DNA of 10,175 bases from Avichristensenella sp031550455 (GTDB taxonomy: Bacteria; Bacillota; Clostridia; Christensenellales; Aristaeellaceae). The DNA lies in contig JAVBOQ010000288.1 in assembly GCA_031550455.1 (NCBI GenBank), positions 1 to 10,175 on the forward strand. The letters are read 5' to 3'. The notes beneath the pieces were generated by a model. That model saw nothing but the letters and a program-made list of their open reading frames with translations, had not been told where the DNA came from and did no database searches. The stretch's first letter is position 1. Every line of letters starts with the position of its first letter. Made by a program: the position numbers and the translations under genes. Of the stretch, positions 1-10,175 are shown piece after piece.

Positions 1-353
1 TCCTGGGCGGCGCTCTCCCGGATGCCGCGCTCCGCTTCCTCGTAGCGGTTCTGGCGCGTGTAGCTGTCGATCGTCGTCGGCAGAAGATCCGCCTCGCCCG
101 CCGTTTCCAGGTGCTGCAAAAGCTCGATGTGCCGGTTGATCAGCGGAACGCCGGCCCGCGGCTGGATCAGCGTCACACCGGCCTTCGCGGCCTCGCGCAG
201 CTTGTGATCGAACCGTTTTTTGTCAGGAATCGCCTTCTGGTACGCGATCGCACCGGCCAGGTCAACGTCCGCGCCGGTCGGCCACTGGGCGAGCACCGCG
301 TCGCGCTGTGCGAGAAACGCGCCTTCGTCGATCCGTTTGTTCTGAAGTTCCAT
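1..353 (-). CDS. glmE: Glutamate mutase epsilon (E) subunit, N-terminal 117 residues (runs off window)
   Basis: This is the catalytic subunit of adenosylcobalamin-dependent glutamate mutase (methylaspartate mutase), which interconverts L-glutamate and (2S,3S)-3-methylaspartate together with GlmS in the cytoplasm. Only the first 117 residues are present, out of about 480 in the family. They read as a typical GlmE N-terminus: MELQNKR, then QWPTG, TLIQPRAG (61-68) and LLPTTIDSYTRQNRYEEAE (90-108). Arg66 and Arg100 fall at the same numbers as two of the three arginines that hold the substrate carboxylates in the Clostridium cochlearium enzyme. The third, Arg149, would lie outside the window. The ATG at 353 is preceded by AAAGGAG (361-367 on the minus strand) at good spacing. 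The gene follows glmL by 31 nt and is the last gene of the operon visible here. Identification is very secure; whether the full gene is intact cannot be seen. Confidence 0.95.
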   Translation of the reverse strand, partial: MELQNKRIDEGAFLAQRDAVLAQWPTGADVDLAGAIAYQKAIPDKKRFDHKLREAAKAGVTLIQPRAGVPLINRHIELLQHLETAGEADLLPTTIDSYTRQNRYEEAERGIRESAAQ

Positions 354-384
354 CGCTTTTCTCCTTTATTGAACGGTCATGGTA

Positions 385-1767
385 TCATGCCATAAACTCG
401 CGCCGCATGATCTCAAACGCGGCGTCCGGATGCGCCTCGCATAAAAGGCCCATCGCGGCCAGAATGTATCGTTTGTCCAGCACAGGCCGCGCGTTTCTCG
501 GCATCAGCGACGTCGGCTCGGCGCGGCTTTGCATCGAAAGCAGCGCGATTTCGTCCGCCCGGCCGCCGTGCGCCAGCGCGCCGCCGGTCAAAAGCATCGC
601 GGTCACGCGGGTCAGATCCTTGCCCGTCTGCTGCAGCACAAGGCCCGACGGCGTGTAGATGCGCTCAACGACGCCCGCGTGCCGGATCAGGCCCAGCTCA
701 ATCGCGGACACGGCCAGCGCGAAGTCCAGCTTCGACAGCGCGTCGCCCTCCGCGGGCAACACGCCGGGATTTGCCCGGATGCGGGCAAGCAGCGCCTGAA
801 CCTCGTCCTCGGAAAGACCCGACAGCGCGCACAGCCTGTCCGCGCCGACCGCCTGCGCGACGCCAGCCGCGCTGTACCGCATCCCGATGTCGCCCTCGAC
901 GGTGCGCTTGGCGCGCGGCTCGGGCAGGCCGCGCAGGATCGTCTGCGCGTCGCCCGGCAGGCCGTCCGCGATCGAATAGATGTCGGTCGTCGCGCCGCCC
1001 AAATCGACCGCGACCAGGTCGCCGAACCCTTCGCGGCCCGGCGGTCCCTCGGCCAGCAGCGACAGCGCGCGCAGCACCGCCGCCGGCGTAGGCATCAGAA
1101 TGTTGGAAATCAGCGCCTGCTGCTTCGACAGTCCCTTGGCGTGGACGATCCTTTTGAGGAACAGCGACCGGATCACCGCCTGTGCCGGCGCGATGTTCAA
1201 CTGGTTGAACACCGGCATCACGTTTTCGGTGACATGGATTTCGTGTTCGCTCATGCCGAGCGTTTCCGCGCAGACCTTCGCCGCCGCGCGGTTGCCCGCG
1301 ATGACGATCGGGAAATTGCCCGGAACGGTCGCCAGCATCCGCGCGTTCTGCTCAATGTTGACGCGGTTGCCGCCGTCGGTGCCGCCGGTCAGCAGCAGGA
1401 TGTCGGGCGAAAGCGCGGCGATCTCGGCCGCGTCGCCGTCGGTCAGCTCGTAGCTGAACACGCGGATTATCTTCGCGCCCGCGCCGAGCGCGGCGCGCCG
1501 CGCCGCCTCGACGGTCAGCGACGGCACCAGCCCGCACGCGATCATCCGAAGCCCGCCCGCCGCGCTGGAGCACGCGTACCGCGCGTCGAAGGCAAGCGGC
1601 CCGATCCGCGTTTCAAGCGCCGCCAGCGCGCTTTCGAGGCCTTCGCCGACGTCTGTCTCGACCGTCGTGTACGCCTCGGCCGTGCCGAGGATCGCGGGCG
1701 CGTCCGCGTCGGCCGCCGTGACCTTCGTGTAGGTCGAGCCGAAGTCGATCAGCAGAACCGGCTTCAT
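385..1767 (-). CDS. glmL: Glutamate mutase accessory protein GlmL (MutL), ASKHA-fold ATPase
   Basis: The product has 460 residues, the usual size for GlmL/MutL, the protein encoded between the two glutamate mutase subunits. Family members are actin/Hsp70-like ATPases and are thought to reactivate the mutase by exchanging damaged cobalamin. That role is inferred from related reactivases rather than shown here. Visible ATPase motifs are phosphate-1 IDFGSTYTK (7-15), a glycine-rich LLTGGTDGG (125-133), phosphate-2 VAVDLGGATTD (252-262) and an adenosine-type LLTGGALAHGG (392-402). CSSAAGGLRM (66-75) is also typical of the family. The start codon overlaps the glmS stop by four bases (ATGA, 1764-1767), and GGGGAG (1773-1778) stands 5 nt upstream, so translation is probably coupled. 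The S-L-E order is the classical clostridial one. No frameshift or missing motif was seen. Confidence 0.95.
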   Translation of the reverse strand: MKPVLLIDFGSTYTKVTAADADAPAILGTAEAYTTVETDVGEGLESALAALETRIGPLAFDARYACSSAAGGLRMIACGLVPSLTVEAARRAALGAGAKIIRVFSYELTDGDAAEIAALSPDILLLTGGTDGGNRVNIEQNARMLATVPGNFPIVIAGNRAAAKVCAETLGMSEHEIHVTENVMPVFNQLNIAPAQAVIRSLFLKRIVHAKGLSKQQALISNILMPTPAAVLRALSLLAEGPPGREGFGDLVAVDLGGATTDIYSIADGLPGDAQTILRGLPEPRAKRTVEGDIGMRYSAAGVAQAVGADRLCALSGLSEDEVQALLARIRANPGVLPAEGDALSKLDFALAVSAIELGLIRHAGVVERIYTPSGLVLQQTGKDLTRVTAMLLTGGALAHGGRADEIALLSMQSRAEPTSLMPRNARPVLDKRYILAAMGLLCEAHPDAAFEIMRREFMA

Positions 1768-2183
1768 GACGTCTCCCCGAGCAAGTCCTCTTTCAGCGCG
1801 GCGATCGTCGTTTCGGGCGGCGTGCCCGGGCCGAACACGCGGTTGAACCCCATCGCGTGGAAACGCTTTTCGACCTCTTCAATCGGCTGTTTGCCAACCA
1901 CGATGTTGCCGCCCACATAAAGCAGAATGCCGCGAAGGCCCGCCTCGTCGCACTTCTCGCGCAGGCCGCGGCAGTCCAGCTCGCCGTGGCCGTACAGCGA
2001 CGACACGACGATCGCGTCCGCCGCCGACTCAATCGCGGCCTCGATGTACTCCTCCTGCGACACCATCACGCCCAGGTTGATGACGTTGAACCCGGCCTCC
2101 GTGAACGCGTAATTGAGAATTTGAATCCCGACCGCGTGTACGTCCGCCCCGATGACCCCGATGACCAAGGTTTTTTTGTTCAT
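1764..2183 (-). CDS. glmS: Glutamate mutase sigma (S) subunit, cobalamin-binding
   Basis: This is the small B12-binding subunit of glutamate mutase: 139 residues with a Rossmann-like cobalamin-binding fold. The full base-off/His-on signature is present: D14-V-H16-A-V-G19, then S61-S-L63, then G91-G92. His16 is the lower axial cobalt ligand, replacing dimethylbenzimidazole. YGHGELDCRGLREKCDEAG and GGNIVVGKQ match clostridial GlmS closely. The start at ATG 2183 (MNKKTLVIGVIG) follows the family N-terminus and puts His16 at its standard number, but it has no convincing Shine-Dalgarno sequence. An in-frame GTG at 2207, preceded by GGAG (2215-2218) at 7 nt, would add eight residues (MFPRRCLP) encoded by the repeat upstream. 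The stop overlaps the glmL start. (The symbol glmS is also used for an unrelated glucosamine synthase; mutS is an equally ambiguous synonym.). Confidence 0.95.
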   Translation of the reverse strand: MNKKTLVIGVIGADVHAVGIQILNYAFTEAGFNVINLGVMVSQEEYIEAAIESAADAIVVSSLYGHGELDCRGLREKCDEAGLRGILLYVGGNIVVGKQPIEEVEKRFHAMGFNRVFGPGTPPETTIAALKEDLLGETS

Positions 2184-2196
2184 GGGCAAGCACCGT

Positions 2197-2263
2197 CGAG
2201 GGAACACCGGGCGACTCCGTCTCCCGGACCCTCCGCCAAAGGGACAAGTCCCTTTGGAATCCC
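2197..2263 (-). repeat. Two-hairpin palindromic repeat, copy 1 (between hydratase beta and glmS)
   Basis: On the minus strand this copy begins with GGGATTCCAAAGGGAC (2248-2263), which is identical over 16 nt to copy 3 in the rpoB-rpoC gap. Its first hairpin is a perfect inverted repeat: CCAAAGGGAC and GTCCCTTTGG, with 2 nt between the arms (2236-2257). A second hairpin follows at 2207-2227, with arms CCGGG/CCCGG and inner GAC/GTC around a GGA loop. Neither hairpin is followed by a T run, so neither looks like an intrinsic terminator. The repeat fills most of the 133-nt gap between the beta-subunit stop and glmS. It could act as an mRNA processing or stability element inside the operon, which is inference. 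Confidence 0.75.
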
Positions 2264-2268
2264 TTTCT

Positions 2269-2283
2269 TCGGCCTGTGGCCGA
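2269..2283. repeat. Short perfect inverted repeat downstream of the hydratase beta gene
   Basis: TCGGCC and GGCCGA are perfect 6-bp arms separated by 3 nt. The dyad lies 33 nt past the beta-subunit stop and just before repeat copy 1, so the beta-glmS message would carry three hairpins in a row. No T tract follows on the minus strand. The function is unknown. Confidence 0.4.
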
Positions 2284-2316
2284 GGTTGTGGCGTCGATAG
2301 GAAAACCCGGCATCCC

Positions 2317-2865
2317 CTAATCCTGCCGGTATTGCGCCGGCCCCGTCTCGTACAGATTGTTCCCCACGGCGTCGATCAAAACGACAGCCGGGAAATCCTT
2401 TACCTCAAACCTGTGGATCGCTTCCGCGCCCAAATCGTCGTAGCAGACGACCTCCGCCTTTGTGATGGACCTTGCGATCAGCGCGGCCGCGCCGCCGGTC
2501 GCGCCGAAGTAGACGGCGCCGGTTTCCTTCATCGCCTCGATCACGGCCGGGGAGCGCTTGCCCTTGCCGATCATTGCGCGCAGACCCACGCGCAGCAGGC
2601 GCGGCGTATAGGCGTCCATCCGGTAGCTGGTCGTCGGACCGGCCGGGCCGACGGCCGCGCCGGGACGGGCGGGCGCGGGCCCGACATAGTACAGCGTTTC
2701 GCCGTTGAGGCCGACAGGGAGCGGCGTGCCTGCGTCGAGACACGCGATCAGCCGCTTGTGCGCGGCGTCCCGTCCCGTGAACAGAGAACCGGACAGAAGG
2801 CAGGTGTCGCCCGCGCGGAGCGACAGCGCGTCCTCCCGCGACAACGGCAGCGTCAGTCGCTTCAT
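2317..2865 (-). CDS. Class I fumarase-type Fe-S hydratase, beta subunit (probable mesaconase)
   Basis: The 182-residue product matches the stand-alone C-terminal (beta, TtdB/FumA C-terminal-like) subunit of two-component class I hydro-lyases. Members are fumarase, L-tartrate dehydratase and mesaconase. Typical motifs are GPTTSYRMDAYTPRLL, MIGKGKRS, YFGATGGAAALIA and, near the end, DDLGAEAIHRFEVKDFPAVV followed by DAVGNNLYE. With the alpha subunit it would add water across the double bond of an unsaturated dicarboxylate in the cytoplasm. The ATG at 2865 is one base after the alpha stop (TAA-A-ATG). AGGGGG (2875-2880) lies about 9 nt upstream inside the end of the alpha gene, so the subunits are probably translated together. 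Family assignment is firm. The substrate (mesaconate rather than fumarate) is inferred from the glutamate mutase genes downstream. Confidence 0.92.
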   Translation of the reverse strand: MKRLTLPLSREDALSLRAGDTCLLSGSLFTGRDAAHKRLIACLDAGTPLPVGLNGETLYYVGPAPARPGAAVGPAGPTTSYRMDAYTPRLLRVGLRAMIGKGKRSPAVIEAMKETGAVYFGATGGAAALIARSITKAEVVCYDDLGAEAIHRFEVKDFPAVVLIDAVGNNLYETGPAQYRQD

Positions 2866-2866
2866 T

Positions 2867-3712
2867 TTATAGCACCCCCTCGGCGTGGCGGGCCGCGTGA
2901 CAGCAGACATTGACGGCCACCGGCAGCCCCGCGATATGCGTCGGGAAGTACGCGACGCTGACCCACAGCGCGGTCGTGCGCCCGCCGGTGCCGGCCGGGC
3001 CGACGCCGGTGCGGTTGATCAGCGCGAGCAGCTCCGCCTCGAGCGCGGCGTAGCGCGGATCCGGATGGTGTTCCCCGACCGGGCGCGCGGTGCAGCGCTT
3101 GGCGATCAGCGCGGCCTTTTCCATCGTGCCGCCGACGCCGACGCCGACGATCACCGGCGGGCACGGGTTCGGCCCGGCCTCGCGCACCGTGTCGACGACG
3201 AACTTTTTGACGCCGTCGACGCCGTCCGCGGGCACGAGCATCTTCACGCGGCTCATGTTCTCGCTGCCGAAGCCCTTGGGCGTGACCAACAGGCGTACGG
3301 CGTCGCCCGGCACGATCCGCGTGTGGATCACGGCCGGCGTATTGTCCCTCGTATTGACGCGTTCGAACAGCGGCTCCGCGACGACGGACTTGCGGAGATA
3401 GCCACCGGTGTACGCGGCGCGCACGCCCCGCTGCACCGCCTCCTCAAAATCGCCGCCCGCGATGTGCGCGTCCTGCCCGATCTCGGCGAACACGACGGCC
3501 ATGCCGGTGTCCTGGCAGATCGCGACCCGCTCGGCCCGCGCGATTTTGTAGTTTTCGGCGATCTGTTCGAGCGCTGCGCGCCCGGCCGGCGACGGTTCGG
3601 CCGCGATGCTTTCGCAAACCGCGCGCTCGACGTCGCCGCCGATCTCGTAGCTGGCCAGAAGCAACAGCCGCTCAATCTCCCCGGAGACCGCGGACGCCTG
3701 GATCTCGCGCAC
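2867..3712 (-). CDS. Class I fumarase-type [4Fe-4S] hydratase, alpha subunit (probable mesaconase)
   Basis: The product has 281 residues, the normal length for the alpha subunit of two-component class I fumarase/tartrate dehydratase enzymes, and carries the [4Fe-4S] cluster. The three cluster cysteines expected for the family are visible: C66 in AICQDTGMAV, C184 in AGPNPCPPVIVG, and C271 (next to C270) in VNVCCHAARHAE near the C-terminus. FERVNTRDNTPAVIH and KGFGSENMS are also characteristic. The start is taken at GTG 3712 (MREIQAS) because GGAGG (3720-3724) stands exactly 7 nt upstream and the protein then begins like its relatives. The GTG at 3718 is too close to that site, and the open frame up to 3817 runs through the promoter. 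It is the first gene of the minus-strand operon. Class I fumarases often accept mesaconate, and the adjacent glutamate mutase makes mesaconase the best guess. Fumarase remains possible. Confidence 0.93.
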   Translation of the reverse strand: MREIQASAVSGEIERLLLLASYEIGGDVERAVCESIAAEPSPAGRAALEQIAENYKIARAERVAICQDTGMAVVFAEIGQDAHIAGGDFEEAVQRGVRAAYTGGYLRKSVVAEPLFERVNTRDNTPAVIHTRIVPGDAVRLLVTPKGFGSENMSRVKMLVPADGVDGVKKFVVDTVREAGPNPCPPVIVGVGVGGTMEKAALIAKRCTARPVGEHHPDPRYAALEAELLALINRTGVGPAGTGGRTTALWVSVAYFPTHIAGLPVAVNVCCHAARHAEGVL

Positions 3713-3742
3713 CTTCACACCTCCGGACTCAGTTTTCTTTTT

Positions 3743-3771
3743 ATCATAGCCCAAAACCAGGCGATTTGCAA
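3743..3771 (-). promoter_or_regulatory. Sigma-A type promoter for the hydratase-glutamate mutase operon
   Basis: On the minus strand, TTGCAA (3766-3771, 4 of 6 to TTGACA) is followed by exactly 17 nt and then TATGAT (3743-3748, 5 of 6 to TATAAT). The predicted transcription start near 3736 gives a leader of about 24 nt that contains the GGAGG of the alpha gene. The position just upstream of the first gene and the A+T-rich setting support it. Confidence 0.6.
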
Positions 3772-3883
3772 CGGCGTTCAATCCAAACAAATTCCAAGCA
3801 AGGTTCGGCTTTCGCATGCGTTTTGTTTTACATATTTTTCCCGAAACCGGCGCACACTGATAAAAACATTGGAGGGTTGATGG

Positions 3884-4861
3884 ATGAAAAAATACGGATG
3901 GATCGCCTGTCTGCTGGCGCTGTGCCTGCTGTCCGGCTGCGCCGCGAACCCGAAGGCGGAGGTATCCGCCACCGACGCGCCGGGCGGCGAAGCCGCCGTG
4001 CCGCCGATGCCGTCAAAAATCCGGCAGTTCGACGAGGGCGAGCCGGTGCTCAGCGTCTACATCACGGACACGAAAGCCGTCGAGTCCATGACGCTGGAGG
4101 ACTACCTGTGCGGGGTACTGGCCGGGGAAATGAAGAACGACTGGCCGCTGGAAGCGCTCAAGGCGCAGGCGATCCTCGCCCGGACGTTCGTTTTGAAATT
4201 CATGACCGACAAGGAATCCAAGTATCAAGGCGCGGATGTCTCCACCGACATCGAGGAGGCGCAGGCTTACGACGCGGCGGCGGTCAACGACCGCGTCCGG
4301 CAGGCGGTCGAAGACACGCGGGGCCTGGTGCTCTCGTCCGCCGGTGAGCTGCCGTACGCGTGGTTCCACGCCCATTCGGGCGGCAAAACGGAGCTTGCGA
4401 AGCCTGGCCTGAACTGGCAGGACGCGGAGCCGCCGTACACCACTGTCGCGGAAGGGCAGGAAAACGACAGCGCGGCGGAGGACGCGGCCGCGTGGTCACG
4501 CACGTTCACCGCGGCCGAGGTGATCGCGGCAGCGAAGGAGGCCGGCGCCGCCGTGGCAAGCCTTGAAAGCGTCGACATCGGCGAGAAGAGCGAATCGGGC
4601 CGCGCGGTGACGCTTCTGATCAACGGTACGCCGGTCAACGCGCCGGATTTCCGCATCGCGATCGGCAGCACCGAAATGCGGTCGACCATGCTGACGTCGA
4701 TAAAGCTCGAAAACGGCAAGGTTTCCATGGAAGGAAAGGGCTTCGGCCACGGCGTCGGCATGAGCCAGTGGGGCGCGTACGCGCAGGCCGACGCGGGCAA
4801 GTCAGCCGAAGAAATCGTGCTGTCTTACTTCAAGGACGTGGCGGTCGTTCGGATGTATTGA
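3884..4861 (+). CDS. SpoIID/LytB-domain lipoprotein, putative peptidoglycan lytic transglycosylase
   Basis: The 325-residue product begins with a lipoprotein signal peptide: MKK, a hydrophobic stretch (5-16) and the lipobox LSGC with Cys19. It should therefore be anchored outside the cell membrane. Residues about 70-325 form a SpoIID/LytB domain. LEDYLCGVLAGEMKNDWPLE (71-90) contains Glu82, which aligns with the catalytic glutamate of SpoIID lytic transglycosylases. AQAILARTF, WFHAHSGGKTE and the C-terminal GKGFGHGVGMSQWGA block are also diagnostic. SpoIID cleaves glycan strands during forespore engulfment in endospore formers. GGAGGG (3871-3876) lies 7 nt before the ATG. The gene is divergent from the hydratase operon and 5' of rpoB but not clearly co-transcribed with it. 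Whether it is the engulfment SpoIID or a vegetative paralogue cannot be settled here; the lipobox favours caution. Confidence 0.88.
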   Translation: MKKYGWIACLLALCLLSGCAANPKAEVSATDAPGGEAAVPPMPSKIRQFDEGEPVLSVYITDTKAVESMTLEDYLCGVLAGEMKNDWPLEALKAQAILARTFVLKFMTDKESKYQGADVSTDIEEAQAYDAAAVNDRVRQAVEDTRGLVLSSAGELPYAWFHAHSGGKTELAKPGLNWQDAEPPYTTVAEGQENDSAAEDAAAWSRTFTAAEVIAAAKEAGAAVASLESVDIGEKSESGRAVTLLINGTPVNAPDFRIAIGSTEMRSTMLTSIKLENGKVSMEGKGFGHGVGMSQWGAYAQADAGKSAEEIVLSYFKDVAVVRMY

Positions 4862-4912
4862 CGGCGCGGCCAAAAAAGAACCCAAAAATATGCGAGAACG
4901 CCAACTTATAGG

Positions 4913-4941
4913 TTGACAAAGCCTAAAAAGTGCGTTACACT
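4913..4941 (+). promoter_or_regulatory. Strong sigma-A type promoter of rpoB-rpoC
   Basis: A perfect -35 TTGACA (4913-4918) is followed by a 17-nt spacer and TACACT (4936-4941, 4 of 6 to TATAAT). The start of transcription is predicted near 4948, about 112 nt before the rpoB start codon. A-rich tracts at 4872-4877 and 4884-4890 could act as an UP element. A small dyad, CAAC-N6-GTTG (4902-4915), overlaps the -35 box. No clear terminator separates this promoter from the SpoIID-like gene, so some read-through is possible. Confidence 0.7.
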
Positions 4942-4950
4942 GCTAAATTG

Positions 4951-5005
4951 CATCAGTATCGCTAAGTCCCGAGATTTCCTGAAAAAATCCCGGGTCTTAC
5001 TGATG
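4951..5005 (+). promoter_or_regulatory. Long stem-loop at the 5' end of the rpoBC transcript
   Basis: CATCAGTA (4951-4958) pairs perfectly with TACTGATG (4998-5005). After a 6-nt bulge on the left side, the stem continues with AG/CT, CCCG/CGGG (4968-4971 with 4991-4994) and GATTT/AAATC (4973-4977 with 4985-4989), closed by the loop CCTGAAA. About 19 pairs form, with only two internal mismatches. The hairpin starts within a few nucleotides of the predicted transcription start and has no T run after it, so it looks more like a stabilising or regulatory leader than a terminator. It also buries the in-frame ATG at 5003, which argues against that ATG as the rpoB start. Confidence 0.65.
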
Positions 5006-5059
5006 TATGTTTCGCACGCAGGGAAACGGAATTGCCAGGAATGTGGGGTGGTTTTAGCA

Positions 5060-8737
<3,678 letters not shown>

Positions 8738-8749
8738 CGGGGGATACGG

Positions 8750-8819
8750 GGAAAGCAAGGAGGACGACGTGCTCCTTGAACACCTGCCAAAGGGGATAAA
8801 CTCCTTTGAAAACCCTGCC
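8750..8819 (-). repeat. Two-hairpin palindromic repeat, copy 2 (rpoB-rpoC gap, inverted, diverged)
   Basis: Read on the minus strand, this diverged copy has GGGTTTTCAAAGG, then CCCCTTTGG, then GGTGTTC, in the same order as copy 1. Its first hairpin is 8788-8808: CAAAGGGG against CTCCTTTG, eight pairs including one G-T, around the loop ATAAA. Its second hairpin is 8756-8778, with arms CAAGGAG/CTCCTTG. It begins 12 nt after the rpoB stop. It faces copy 3, so the two copies can also pair with each other. Confidence 0.6.
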
Positions 8820-8855
8820 TGGGCCGCCTTCTGTGACACATGATTCCCCCACGAT

Positions 8856-8923
8856 GGGATTCCAAAGGGACAATGTCCCTTTGGTCAGGGATGCTGGGGG
8901 TCAAAAGCCTCCGGCGTCCCGCC
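8856..8923 (+). repeat. Two-hairpin palindromic repeat, copy 3 (rpoB-rpoC gap)
   Basis: GGGATTCCAAAGGGAC (8856-8871) is identical to copy 1. The first palindrome is CCAAAGGGAC-AAT-GTCCCTTTGG (8862-8884). A second, longer hairpin follows at 8888-8920: GGGATGC pairs with GCGTCCC and the stem continues inward to about 13 pairs with G-T wobbles and a TCAAAAG loop. Both hairpins lack a T run. The copy ends about 30 nt before the rpoC start, so it would sit in the rpoC leader of an rpoBC message. Confidence 0.75.
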
Positions 8924-8954
8924 CGCCCTCTCCAAGGAAGGATGTGACTTCGTT

Positions 8955-10175
<1,221 letters not shown>

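Noticed and set aside
529..1920. A 463-codon plus-strand open frame opposite glmL and glmS
   Set aside because: It is antisense to two well-identified genes and rich in Arg and Gln with no family features. G+C-biased third positions explain the lack of stops.
3125..3155. Tandem GCCGAC-like repeat
   Set aside because: It is the coding sequence for the conserved Gly-Val-rich GVGVGG segment of the hydratase alpha subunit, not an independent repeat.
3713..3817. Longer start for the hydratase alpha subunit at ATG 3817
   Set aside because: The extra 35 codons run through a good minus-strand promoter and the GGAGG site, and the family begins at MREI.
4913..5059. In-frame N-terminal extension of rpoB from TTG 4913 (or ATG 5003)
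   Set aside because: TTG 4913 is the first three bases of the TTGACA -35 box, ATG 5003 is buried in the leader hairpin with no ribosome site, and the extension does not resemble RpoB N-termini. GTG 5060 does.
8738..8954. Intrinsic terminator between rpoB and rpoC
   Set aside because: Several G+C-rich hairpins are present, but none is followed by a T run, and ending transcription here would separate rpoC from its only visible promoter.

Overview
The window is G+C-rich bacterial DNA with strong G/C bias at third codon positions. It most likely comes from a high-G+C anaerobic member of the Clostridia (Bacillota). The clues are a B12-dependent glutamate mutase operon, a SpoIID-type sporulation protein, clostridial-type RpoB and RpoC, and Shine-Dalgarno motifs before most genes. 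The genus cannot be named from the sequence. No tRNA, rRNA, CRISPR, insertion sequence or phage gene was seen.

Left third (1-3712, all on the minus strand). Reading in the direction of transcription, the operon is: a two-subunit class I fumarase-type Fe-S hydratase (alpha then beta), glmS, glmL and glmE, the last cut off by the window edge. GlmS and GlmE form adenosylcobalamin-dependent glutamate mutase, and GlmL is its accessory ATPase. This is the methylaspartate route of glutamate fermentation: glutamate, 3-methylaspartate, mesaconate, citramalate, then acetate plus pyruvate. In this setting the hydratase is better read as a mesaconase than as a fumarase. Methylaspartate ammonia-lyase and citramalate lyase are not in the window and may lie beyond its left edge. 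A good sigma-A type promoter sits just upstream of the alpha subunit.

Middle (3713-4861). A short A+T-rich divergent intergenic region separates this operon from a plus-strand gene for a SpoIID/LytB-domain protein with a lipoprotein signal peptide.

Right (4862-10175, plus strand). rpoB is complete and rpoC is cut off by the window edge. rpoB has its own strong promoter (perfect TTGACA, 17-bp spacer). Its leader of about 110 nt starts almost at once with a long stem-loop. The usual rplJ-rplL neighbours are absent upstream. The rpoB-rpoC gap is unusually long (217 nt) and holds two inverted copies of a palindromic repeat. A third copy lies between the hydratase beta gene and glmS.

The least explained element is this dispersed two-hairpin repeat, with three copies in 10 kb, all inside operons. 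The rpoBC 5' stem-loop and the mesaconase reassignment are the other points worth following up.
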